DNA of 11,299 nucleotides, from positions 1 to 11,299 of the forward strand of contig JBKPDO010000006.1 of assembly GCA_046727955.1 (NCBI GenBank), written 5' to 3'. The notes beneath the pieces are model-generated. The model did not search any database. It had not been told where the DNA came from and saw only the letters and a list, made by a program, of their open reading frames with translations. The position numbers and the translations under genes are program-made. Shown here one piece after another: positions 1-7,280 of this stretch; within the stretch, counting starts at the first letter, position 1, and every line of letters begins with the position of its first letter. Origin of the DNA: DASVXQ01 sp046727955 (GTDB taxonomy: Bacteria > Actinomycetota > CALGFH01).

Positions 1-1925
1 GTCCCCATCTGCCACTCGCTCAGGCCACCCCCGCCTTTGAAGTGGCTCGGGGCCGTCTTGGTCGAAGCCGCCTCGAAATCGGTCAGGTAGGTCCGCACCC
101 GTTCCAGGGTGTCGGGGTTGTTGGTCCTCACCAGCAGGGCGCTCACGTCGAGGCCCGCCAGGCGCTCGGTGGCCGGGGGACTGGAGTGGCTGACGGCGGG
201 CAGGTCCTTGTTGAAGAAGATGGGGTTGTCGGTGGTGAGCAGCTCACCGAAGCTGGCCTGCACCGCCGCGACCCCGGGAGCACAGGCGCCCAGTGCGAGC
301 AGCGCCCGGATGGCCGAGCAGCTGACGACCGAGTCGGAAGGGCCGAACAGCGGGTGCGCCGGGGTCACTGTGGCATGGGCCTCCGAAGTGGCAGTGGCCG
401 GCCCCAGCGTGTGGGACCCTCCCGGTAGACCGGACGGTCCTGTGGTCACCGGGGGTGGATCGGCTGCGGGGTTGGCGTAGATGGGGACGACGGTCACCCC
501 CGTTTGCGAGTCGAGGTAGGAAACGAGCTGGCCGCCCGTCTTCGGGTCGAGCCCGGCCTTGCCCGGCCCGTTGCGCAAGGGGACTTTCAATACGTTGGTG
601 AGCTGGGCGGCCGCCCCGCTCGACTGGGCGGCGTTGAAGGCGGGGACGACGCAGGCGACGAGGCTTCCGGCGAACACGGCCAGCACCAGTCCAGCCGAGG
701 GCCGGAACGCGCCTTTGGGGTTGTCGGAGAGTCTGCGGGCGGCCAGCAGGGCCGAGGGGCCTCGGGCCATCCGGGCCAGGATGCGCGCGATCTGCATGGT
801 CAGCCACGACCCACCCAGCACCAGCCCCGCCATGATGAGGAACAACCCGATGAAGGCCGGGGTGCCGTCGGGATTGCCGGGGTTGGAGACCAGCGGGGCG
901 ATGAACAGCGGTATTCCGGCAAAGATGGGCAGTACGCGCCACCAACCTGGCGGACGGGGCGTGGTCCGGCGGCTGACCCCCAAGGGGGTGATCCACACCC
1001 GGCGCAGGGAGACCAGCGAGCTCAGGGCGGCGAGCAGGGGCACCAGCACGACCATGGCCAGGTATCCCCACAGCGTCGGGGTCACCGTGTAGCCGAAGAA
1101 CTGGACCCCCGAGAACGAGATCGACTCCAGGAGCGGGCGGATGGCCAGGAACGCCAGCACTCCGATGACGACGCCGGCCGAGGCGGTGACGACCGCATCC
1201 ACCGATGCGACCACGTTGACCTGGCGGGGGGTCGCCCCGACCAGCCGCAGGGCCGCCAGGCGTTCCTCGCGCCGCGTGGCCGCCAGGCGGGTCGCGGTAT
1301 TGATGAGGATCAGGAGAGGGAACAGGACGACGACCGCGGCGATGCCGAAACCCAGGCGGTAGAGATTCGTGGTCCCCATCAGCTGCGGGGCGCTCGCAAT
1401 CCGGCTCACCTGGACCGTTCCGGGGCGGGCGGCCAGCTGCGACGGCGAGTACCCCACCACGATCGCCAGCTCGTCGGGGCCCGAAAGCGCCGCGTCACTC
1501 AGCAGGCCGGCCTGCTGTCCGGGGAAGCGGTCACCCAGCTCGTCGGCGGGGACGGTCTTCAACAGTCGGGACAGCGCCGGCGAAACGTAGAACTGCCCTG
1601 CCGCCGGGATGTGGGGAAGACCGGGGATGCGCGGCGCTCCCTGACCCAGCGCGGCCACATCGAGCTGCTCGATGAAGCGGCCCTTGTAGATGTTCTCGGA
1701 GTAGTTCCAAAGCTCGGCTCCCGGAGTGGCCGACGTCGTCGACACCGGTGTCCCCTGAGTGGACTCCCACGACGGCCGGTTGCTGGTCGCCTGGAACGCG
1801 TGGAACTCGGCGAGAACGGCGAGCAGTATCGCCACTCCCACCCCGACAGCCAGCGATGTGACGACTAGGCGCAGCAATGCCTCACGACCGCTCCTGGCGA
1901 CCAGCCGCAATCCGAGCCGGTACAT
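1..1925 (-). CDS. FtsX/MacB-type ABC transporter permease (3' end outside window)
   Basis: Membrane subunit of an ABC exporter, partner of the ATPase just upstream. An open frame of at least 641 codons runs leftward off the window. The start is the ATG at 1925-1923, whose A is the last base of the ATPase TGA (TGATG), implying translational coupling. Visible layout: a first membrane helix at about residues 16-40, an extracellular domain at about 41-190, then helices near 191-212, 245-265 and 285-305. The cytoplasmic stretch RLAATRREERLAALRLVGAT (213-232) is the hallmark coupling segment of FtsX-like permeases. A second half follows with helices near 333-347, 356-378 and 409-430, then another large extracellular domain that is still open at the edge. 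Two such halves are usual for the 8-10-helix exporters of this family, which move peptides, lipids or antibiotics. The substrate cannot be told from sequence. No frame break was seen. Confidence 0.93.
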   Translation of the reverse strand, partial: MYRLGLRLVARSGREALLRLVVTSLAVGVGVAILLAVLAEFHAFQATSNRPSWESTQGTPVSTTSATPGAELWNYSENIYKGRFIEQLDVAALGQGAPRIPGLPHIPAAGQFYVSPALSRLLKTVPADELGDRFPGQQAGLLSDAALSGPDELAIVVGYSPSQLAARPGTVQVSRIASAPQLMGTTNLYRLGFGIAAVVVLFPLLILINTATRLAATRREERLAALRLVGATPRQVNVVASVDAVVTASAGVVIGVLAFLAIRPLLESISFSGVQFFGYTVTPTLWGYLAMVVLVPLLAALSSLVSLRRVWITPLGVSRRTTPRPPGWWRVLPIFAGIPLFIAPLVSNPGNPDGTPAFIGLFLIMAGLVLGGSWLTMQIARILARMARGPSALLAARRLSDNPKGAFRPSAGLVLAVFAGSLVACVVPAFNAAQSSGAAAQLTNVLKVPLRNGPGKAGLDPKTGGQLVSYLDSQTGVTVVPIYANPAADPPPVTTGPSGLPGGSHTLGPATATSEAHATVTPAHPLFGPSDSVVSCSAIRALLALGACAPGVAAVQASFGELLTTDNPIFFNKDLPAVSHSSPPATERLAGLDVSALLVRTNNPDTLERVRTYLTDFEAASTKTAPSHFKGGGGLSEWQMG

Positions 1926-2695
1926 CAGCGGGCCAGCGAAGGGGGATGCGGCCGGGCAGCGGACCCGTCGGCCGGGTTGGACGGGACGGCAGGCGGCTCG
2001 GCGACGGTGACATGGCCGTCGCGGACCAGCACCATACGATCGGCATAGGCCGCCACCCGGGCTTCGTGGGTGACCAGGACAGCGGTGGTCCCCTCCGCCC
2101 GGGTGAGGCTCACCAGCAGCTCCATGACGTGCTCACCGGTGAGCGAGTCGAGCGAGCCGGTGGGCTCGTCGGCGAAGAGGACCTTCGGATGGTGGACCAG
2201 GGCGCGGGCCAGCGCGACCCGCTGCGCCTCGCCCCCCGACACCTCGCCGGTGCGGCGGCGCCCAAGACCGTCCAGACCCAGGCGGGGCAGCCAGGAGCGC
2301 GCGGCCGCATAGGCATCCCGGCGCGCCCTCCCGCCGAGCAGTGGGGGCAGGGCGATGTTGTCCTCGACGGTGAGCTCGGGCACGAGCTGGCCGAACTGGA
2401 ACACGAAGCCGAAGTCCCTCCGGCGCATCTCGCTGCGCCTGGTCTCTCCGAGGCGGTCGGTGCGCCGCCCGTCGAAGTAGACCTCGCCGGCGTCGGGGGT
2501 GAAGATCCCCGCCAGGCAGTGCAGCAGCGTGGACTTGCCCGAGCCGCTCGGGCCCATGACGGCGAGTACCTCGCCGGGTGCCACCGCCACGCTGGCACCG
2601 TTCAGGGCAGGCGTCCTTCCGAAGGACTTCACCAGGGAGCGGCCCTCCACCACGGGCATGGCGGACCCCTCGCGGCCGAGGGCCGAGAGGCTCAC
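1925..2695 (-). CDS. ABC transporter ATP-binding protein (MacB/LolD-like exporter ATPase)
   Basis: Cytoplasmic ATPase (256 aa) that powers the downstream permease. All nucleotide-binding motifs are present: Walker A GPSGSGKST (48-56), Q-loop Gln100, signature VSGGE (152-156), Walker B VLFADEP with Asp176 and Glu177, D-loop SLD (181-183) and H-loop His210. The segment FVFQFGQLVPELTVEDN matches the export-type (LolD/MacB) subfamily. The start is taken as GTG at 2695-2693: it overlaps the padR stop (GTGA) and has a perfect AGGAGG at 2708-2703 with a 7-nt gap. An internal ATG at 2659 (residue 13) lies closer to the conserved core but lacks such a site. The C-terminal tail of about 25 residues, rich in Pro and Ala, is not part of the domain. 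The gene overlaps the permease start by one base. Confidence 0.95.
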   Translation of the reverse strand: MSLSALGREGSAMPVVEGRSLVKSFGRTPALNGASVAVAPGEVLAVMGPSGSGKSTLLHCLAGIFTPDAGEVYFDGRRTDRLGETRRSEMRRRDFGFVFQFGQLVPELTVEDNIALPPLLGGRARRDAYAAARSWLPRLGLDGLGRRRTGEVSGGEAQRVALARALVHHPKVLFADEPTGSLDSLTGEHVMELLVSLTRAEGTTAVLVTHEARVAAYADRMVLVRDGHVTVAEPPAVPSNPADGSAARPHPPSLAR

Positions 2696-3234
2696 GGCTG
2701 CACCTCCTCATGATTCTCGATGGCCTTGGCGATGGAGGCGAGCCGCGCCTCGGTCAGGTCGATCCAGCGCAGGTCGGCCTCTAGGTGGAAGAGCCCGTGG
2801 TCGGCCAGCAGGGCCTCGACGGAGCCTGCCGTGCGCCGCAGCTCGGTGAGCTGCCGCATCCGCTCCATGTGGGCGGCGCGCTGGGTGTCGAGGTAGGTCC
2901 GGGCCGACCGGCCCAAGATCAAGGAGAGGACCACCTTGGTGAACAGCAGCGTCTGCAGATGGGGCTCGGGCTCGATGGGCGTCCTCAGCCACTCATGCAC
3001 CTCCCTGGTCCCAAGCTCGGTGATGGCGTAGCGCTTGCGGTCGGGTCCCGCCCCCGGCTCGACGGTGGCAGCGGACACCTTGCCGTCCCGTGCCAACCGG
3101 GCGAGGGTGGCATAGACCTGGCCGAACGGGAGGGACCGGCCCCATCCGAAGTGGGTGTCGTAGTCCCGCTTGAGGTCGTAGCCGTAGCTGGACTCGCGCT
3201 CTAGCAGGCCGAGGAGGGTAAGGGGAACGCTCAC
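2692..3234 (-). CDS. PadR-family transcriptional regulator
   Basis: DNA-binding regulator (180 aa), first gene of the exporter operon and probably its ligand-responsive repressor. The N-terminal winged helix-turn-helix (about 1-85) shows the family pattern: PLTLLGLLERESSYGYDLKR at the start, FGQVYATLARLARDGKV for the recognition region, and a wing ending DRKRYAITELG. Residues of about 95-175 form the helical dimerisation part (PadR C-terminal type, with charged helices). The start is GTG at 3234-3232. An ATG at 3241 is in another frame and no better in-frame start was seen. The leader is short and has no clear Shine-Dalgarno. The TGA overlaps the ATPase GTG by 4 nt. PadR genes next to ABC exporters commonly sense the exported toxin, and the palindrome in its promoter supports autorepression here. 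The inducer is unknown. Confidence 0.94.
   Translation of the reverse strand: MSVPLTLLGLLERESSYGYDLKRDYDTHFGWGRSLPFGQVYATLARLARDGKVSAATVEPGAGPDRKRYAITELGTREVHEWLRTPIEPEPHLQTLLFTKVVLSLILGRSARTYLDTQRAAHMERMRQLTELRRTAGSVEALLADHGLFHLEADLRWIDLTEARLASIAKAIENHEEVQP
2703..2708 (-). promoter_or_regulatory. Strong ribosome binding site of the ABC ATPase
   Basis: AGGAGG on the minus strand, 7 nt before the GTG at 2695. It lies inside the end of padR and decides the ATPase start in favour of 2695 over the internal ATG at 2659. Confidence 0.8.
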
Positions 3235-3248
3235 GAGCCATAGACTAC

Positions 3249-3268
3249 ACTGAGAGTATACTTTCAGT
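3249..3268 (-). promoter_or_regulatory. Probable PadR operator overlapping the operon -10 box
   Basis: The 20-bp sequence ACTGAGAGTATACTTTCAGT (plus strand) is a palindrome in 9 of 10 base pairs. On the minus strand it contains TATACT (3260-3255), a good -10 hexamer, placing the start point near 3248, about 14 nt before the padR GTG. No convincing -35 is visible. PadR repressors typically bind AT-centred palindromes of this kind in their own promoters, so autoregulation of the whole operon is a reasonable inference. It is an AT-rich island in GC-rich DNA. Confidence 0.75.
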
Positions 3269-3568
3269 CAATAGCTGCGGAACCCGACGGGTCGGGGCGC
3301 GCGACATGTGCCGATAGCGCGCGGGTCTGTCCGCGACGGGGGCGACCGGAAATATCCGCGTTCCGCTGAACCGAGCGGTCCGCCGGGCCGCACCGTAATC
3401 CCATCTCGGGGCGGCGTGTCCGTCAGGTGAGAGACGCGCGGACCCACGCCCGAACGGCGGCTACGCGCGCGGGCACCTTCGCCAGTCACTTTCAGTGAAG
3501 GAGTCGGCGCGCCTTCGGGTGGTCTTGGTGATCGTCAGCGGGCAGATTCCGATCACTGCCGGCACATG
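3269..3568. other. Intergenic stretch upstream of the padR operon
   Basis: I see no convincing gene. Short open frames here lack codon bias, ribosome sites and recognisable protein character. One item stands out: ACTTTCAGT at 3488-3496 repeats exactly one arm of the palindrome at 3249-3268 and lies within a small inverted repeat, TCACT-TTC-AGTGA (3486-3498). It could be a secondary regulator half-site. Confidence 0.5.
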
Positions 3569-3608
3569 TCAAGGGACCCGGCCGCCATGTGGCGGCCGGG
3601 TCCCTTGA
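3569..3608. terminator. Perfect 18-bp stem-loop, probable bidirectional terminator
   Basis: Arms TCAAGGGACCCGGCCGCC (3569-3586) and GGCGGCCGGGTCCCTTGA (3591-3608) pair perfectly around the loop ATGT. No T-run follows on either strand, which is common for actinobacterial intrinsic terminators. It lies just past the decayed reading frames on the minus strand (3640 and up), where a terminator would be expected. Confidence 0.7.
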
Positions 3609-3639
3609 GGGATCGGGGTTGGCCTGGCTATCTCTGCGG

Positions 3640-4101
3640 GAGGGCGAGGAGCTGAGATCGTTCAGCAGCGCGAACGCATCGGCGAGCTCCTGGGTCAAGT
3701 CCGCGACCTGGGGATGCCGGTCAGGTCGATGTGGCTCATCCGGTGCGGGAACAGCACCCCGAAATGCTCGGTCTCCAGGAACCCGGCCTCCTTCGCCTGG
3801 GCCGGGGTGAAGTAGACCAGCCGCAGCTCGTGCAGGATCTCCTTGGCGATCGCGCCGGTGAACTGCGCGGAGCCGCCCGCGCCGAATTCGAAGTCGACCA
3901 GGGGGAGTTCACCTCCAGCGTGCGGCAGGTCATCACCAGCGACCGGATCCAGCTGTTTACCGTGGTCAGCAGCTTGTCCCTGGCCCCGTCGGGGAGCATC
4001 TTCGGATGGCGGCGGTGCGGGCCGCGGGGCGCCAGCGGGTTGGCGGGCACTGCGGTCTTCACATGCCCCAGGAATGACCGCCGTCGGTCAGCCCGGGACA
4101 T
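3640..4101 (-). pseudogene. Unidentified coding remnant with two frameshifts
   Basis: I do not recognise the family. Strong GC3 bias shows a real minus-strand coding stretch split over frames. The first segment runs from about ATG 4101 (near MSRADRRRSF) to about 3905 and includes HRRHPKMLPDGARDKLL. The frame then shifts at a C-run and continues as LVDFEFGAGGSAQFTGAIAK and ETEHFGVLFPHRMSHIDLTG to about 3705. A second shift, again at a C-run, leads into VADLTQELADAFALLNDLSS, which peters out near 3640. Rejoined, it gives about 150 residues, mostly soluble, with no transmembrane segment. In both places restoring one C would join the frames. The start is uncertain. It lies directly downstream of the TnsB-like fragment, so it may be cargo or residue of that element, or of an IS that cut it. 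Confidence 0.6.
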
Positions 4102-4151
4102 GCGCCAGTCAGGTTCGTCGTGGTTTGCAGGCGCTTCGCGTTTGTGCGGGG

Positions 4152-4939
4152 TCAGGTGCCGAGTTGTGCCCAGTTGCAGCCGCCGGCGTGGAGGAGGACG
4201 CGGAGCCGGTAGTGGGTGAAGTTCCGGAACCGGCCGGCCGACACCACAGCCATCAGCCGGTAGAACGTCGCCGGTGACGGCAGCGGGACCGTCCCTGGCC
4301 CGTGCTCTTGGCCAGGGCCTGCTCGACCCGGTGCCGCGGGCGGCCGCGGGTGCCGGTGGAGGCGTCGGTCTCGGCCGCCACCGCCGCCGTGATCGCCACG
4401 ACCAGCCGCGGGTCGGCGGTGCCGGTCGGGCTGGCCGGCCGCAGCGCCCGGCGGTCCACCAAACCCCACAGGCCGCCGTCGCGGTAGCGCTGGCGCATCC
4501 GCTGCAAGGTCCGCACGCCGACGGGCTGGCCGGCGGCGGCGAGCTCGGCGACCTTGGCCTGCTCCCGCTCGGCCAGGCTGCGCCGCGCCGGGTCATACTC
4601 CGGTCGTGGTGTCGCTGCTGGCGGTGCGTGCGGGGGGAGTCCTGTCTCGACCTCGACCACGTGCCGCTCCCAGGCCCGGGCAGCCTCCACCACGTCCGGC
4701 GGCAGGCCCTCCAGCAGCCCAACCGGTGGCAGCCGTGGCAGTGCGCCGCCATCCAGGAACCGAAAGCCGCTGGAGGCAACCAAGTGGGGCAGCAGGATGA
4801 CGAGGTCGGTGCCTGAGCCGTGCAGCCGCACCGCGTTGCCCGAGATCGCCACCACGGTATGCTCGGCGGCCTCGAAGACCACCCGGTCGCCGATCCGCAA
4901 CACGCCAAGCCGCGGATCGCCGCTTCGCCGCCCCGTCAT
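4152..4939 (-). pseudogene. TnsB-like (Mu-type) transposase, N-terminal part only, frameshifted
   Basis: In Tn7-like elements TnsB is the DDE transposase that binds the ends and joins 3' ends to target. The ATG at 4939-4937 overlaps the tnsA-like TGA (ATGA). The first frame gives 228 codons. It has a small N-terminal domain (LRIGDRVVFEAAEHTVVAI, about 14-32), the conserved RAWERHVVEVETGLPP (88-103), and a helix-turn-helix region (about 125-165, ending RYRDGGLWGLVDRR) typical of actinobacterial members. Near residue 210 (about 4310) one base is missing and the sense continues in another frame as GPGTVPLPSPATFYRLMAVV. After AGRF (near 4230) the family sequence stops and is replaced by RNFTHYRLRVLLHAGGCNW and a stop at 4152. 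That tail resembles the C-terminus of ISL3-type transposases (an impression from memory). Full-length relatives are about 700 aa, so the whole rve/DDE catalytic core is missing. Non-functional. Confidence 0.75.
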
Positions 4940-5727
4940 GCCCGTCGTGCTTCCTCGCCCAGCCACACCAGCGAGGTGTCCTCCAACGGGACCGACAGGT
5001 CGACGGCCAGGCGCCGGGACCACAGCAGGTGGTAGCAGACCGGCAGCACCGCGATTGGGTCGCCGATCGTGGCGGCACCGTCCAACAATGGCTGGGGCAC
5101 GGCGAACACCTCCAGCAGGCGCGCCTCCACCGGCCGGAGCCGGTGGCGGGGATGCCGGTAGCCGGCCAGCCAGTGCAGGTTGGCGATGAACACTGGATCC
5201 GGTGCGCCGACCAGTCGATAGGCCCAGCCCACCGCGGTGCACGCGCGTTTGGTCGCCGCGAACGCCGCCTGATCTTGTGGCTTGATCCGCTCAGCCGGGC
5301 GGCAGTCCACGACCACCCCGGTGCCGTCATCGACCCGGGCGAACCAGTCCGGCACGTGCGACCGGACCCGCGGCCCGTCCCGCCAAGACAGCCGGAACGG
5401 CTGCGGCACAAAGCCCACAACGCACGGGTCGAAGTCCAACGGCATGGCGTGGTCGCGCTCTAGCCACGACTCGAACCCCACGTGCCGGCCCATCGTGGCC
5501 GACCACCACAGCCCCGGGAAGTTGCGCTGCCCCTTGTAGGACGGAAACGACCGCACTGGCCGGCAGTCCTCGAACCGCACCCCAGCCGTCTGCGCCAGCG
5601 GCGCACGCTGCTGCACGCCGTCGGGGTCCACATACTCCGACTGGAAGGCCTCCTGGGCTGCCTCGACCAGGACGCTCATCGAGCCGGAAGTCCCACCGGG
5701 CAGCACCCGCAGCCTCGACCTGGACAT
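4936..5727 (-). CDS. TnsA-like heteromeric transposase endonuclease subunit
   Basis: Probable 5'-strand endonuclease that works with a TnsB-like transposase to excise a Tn7-like element (263 aa). Family signatures: RPVRSFPSYKGQRNFPGLWW (56-75), GRHVGFESWLERDHAM (80-95), then a nuclease fold resembling PD-(D/E)xK. The motif contains Glu86 or Glu90, HVPDWF with Asp127, and GVVVDCRP with Asp141, where the last position is Arg143 rather than Lys. Downstream are QDQAAFAATKRACTAVGWAY and a C-terminal region that likely contacts the next component. No frame break; length is normal for the family. The start is ATG 5727. A second ATG at residue 17 (5679) is also possible, and neither has a clear ribosome site. 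It overlaps the tnsB-like start by ATGA, so the two formed an operon. With TnsB truncated and no TnsC-like ATPase in the window, it is probably an orphan. Confidence 0.82.
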   Translation of the reverse strand: MSRSRLRVLPGGTSGSMSVLVEAAQEAFQSEYVDPDGVQQRAPLAQTAGVRFEDCRPVRSFPSYKGQRNFPGLWWSATMGRHVGFESWLERDHAMPLDFDPCVVGFVPQPFRLSWRDGPRVRSHVPDWFARVDDGTGVVVDCRPAERIKPQDQAAFAATKRACTAVGWAYRLVGAPDPVFIANLHWLAGYRHPRHRLRPVEARLLEVFAVPQPLLDGAATIGDPIAVLPVCYHLLWSRRLAVDLSVPLEDTSLVWLGEEARRA

Positions 5728-5822
5728 GGCCGAGCATCATCGCCAACACCCTTAACAGCACGCCAGTCCGGTTCGCCGTGATCGCCCTCGTCGAGTGGGC
5801 CTTGCAGCGAGCTGAGCCTGTT

Positions 5823-7132
5823 TCACCAACCTGTGCGAACGAGCGGGGAAGCTGCCGCCTGGGGCGCCGCGCGGGATGCGGCTGTGCTGCGCTGCTCCTG
5901 GGCCGCACTGACGGAAGGTCGCAGCCACAGCGACGCGCTGGTCGGCTGCATGGTCTGGTCGACCACCGCCAGCAGCTCGGCGGTCAGGGTGTCCAGGTCC
6001 ACCTGCTGGCGCAGCCGCGCGCTGAACGCCGCGATCGTCTGGGCGGCGTCGTAGCGGCGGCGGTTGAAGCGCCGGTCGGCCAGTTCCTGGACGCGGCGCC
6101 GCGCCGGCTGGAACACCGCAGCCACCGCCAGCGTGGCCACGGCAACGGCCAGGCTGGAGCTTCGGCCGAGGAGCTGGCCCAACCCGAGGACCACCCCGGC
6201 GTAGCCGCCGCCCAGCAGCACGGTCAGCAGCCCGTAGGCCAGCGTGCGGCTGACGATGCGGTCCAGGTCATACAGCCGGTAGCGCAGGACCGCCGCGCCG
6301 ACCGCCACCGGCAGCACCGCCACGCAGAACTGGCTGGCCACGTCCTCCACTGTGCCGATCAGCCCCGTGGCCCCCAGCGCAAAGGCCAGCACAGCGACCG
6401 CGGCCCCCAGCACCACCAGCCCCGCCGCCAGCGCCACCCAGCGCAGCTGCTGGCGCTCCACCCCGCGGGCGCGCCGGAAGCGCACCACCAGCGACCCGGC
6501 GGCCACCAGGATGGCCAGGACGGTGACCGCCAGGGCGACCTGGTCGATGACCAGCAGGGCACCGTGGAGGGTGTGGAAGTCGAACGGGCTGTCCAGCGCC
6601 TGGTAGGAGCCAGGCGGTGGGAGTGCCAGCGGCACCGCCAGCAGGCCGGCCAGCGGCGCGGCCGCCGCGATCCCGGCCCACCAGCGCCAGCGGGGCGAGG
6701 GCAGCGACCCGGTTGGGGTGAGCAGCATGACAAAGCCCATGCACGCCAGCGACGCCGTGGCGAAGGCGGGGTAGTACCAGGCACGAGGCTGGCGGCCGGC
6801 AGGGCACCGGGGCGGACCAGCAGCCCATAGGGCCCATACGCTGCGGTCACCCCGCTCGCACCGAGGAACAGGCCAAACGCCAGCAGCAGCCAGCCCACCG
6901 GGTGCGCCGGGCGGCGGGTGGCCACGACCGCCCCGACCGTCGCCGCGCTCACAGCCGCAACCACCAGGAGCGGCTCCAGCGTCATCAGGCCGGGCCGGCC
7001 GGCCTGGACCAGCAGGTTGTGCAGCCAGATGGCCGCGACGAGCGCGAGCATGGCCAGCGTCCACAGCGTCCACGCCAGCACGCCCGGCCACCGGCGCGGC
7101 CGGGCCAGCCGGGCGGCAGAGGTCACCGCCAT
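5823..7132 (-). pseudogene. Polytopic membrane protein resembling sensor-kinase input region, one frameshift
   Basis: Resembles the membrane half of actinobacterial LuxR-associated sensor kinases, but without any kinase (HisKA/HATPase) domain. From ATG 7132 the first frame gives hydrophobic segments (AWTLWTLAMLALVAAIWL; EPLLVVAAVSAATVGAVV; VGWLLLAFGLFLGASGV) and reaches GALPAASL near 6787. One base is then out of phase, and the sense resumes in the other frame at AWYYPAFATASLACMGFVML. It continues through about six more membrane helices, the conserved VLRYRLYDLDRIVSRTLAYG, and a cytoplasmic linker (RRVQELADRRFNRRRYDAAQ, then QQVDLDTLTAELLAVVDQTM) to TGA at 5823. Rejoined length is about 435 aa. 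The C-terminus ends where a GAF or HisKA_3 domain would begin in longer relatives. A strong GGAGGTG lies about 20 nt before the ATG, and a GTG at 7189 is an alternative start. A single sequencing error could explain the break. Confidence 0.7.
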
Positions 7133-7280
7133 GGTGCTTGCTGCACGCAGCTCACCTCCGACACCGCCACACCCGATGAGGTGGATCACCCGCCACTGTG
7201 GCCGGCCTGCGTCTCGGTAACGTTACGAACGGCGGACCAGCCGAAACCACCAGGGCGTTGTGAAACAGGCTGGAGCTGAG

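Noticed and set aside
504..1868. Long plus-strand open frame of 454 codons
   Set aside because: Antisense to the permease. Composition is dominated by Arg, Gly, Gln and Asp with no domain character, as expected of a high-GC shadow frame. The minus strand has clear FtsX motifs and membrane helices.
2133..2711. Alternative frames across the ABC ATPase
   Set aside because: Arg/Gly/Pro-rich shadows. All ABC motifs lie in the frame from 2695.
3268..3698. Two short minus-strand open frames upstream of padR
   Set aside because: No ribosome sites, and they run through the terminator hairpin. Only the first few residues of the second (up to about 3640) are real, as the end of a remnant.
3736..4908. 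Continuous 390-codon minus-strand frame as one gene
   Set aside because: Its first two-thirds overlap the TnsB-like gene in a wrong frame and read as Arg/Pro/Ser-rich noise. Only the part below about 4101 has coding bias, and that is reported as a remnant.
5778..6830. Plus-strand open frame of 350 codons
   Set aside because: Gln/His/Arg/Gly-rich shadow of the membrane-protein pseudogene on the other strand.
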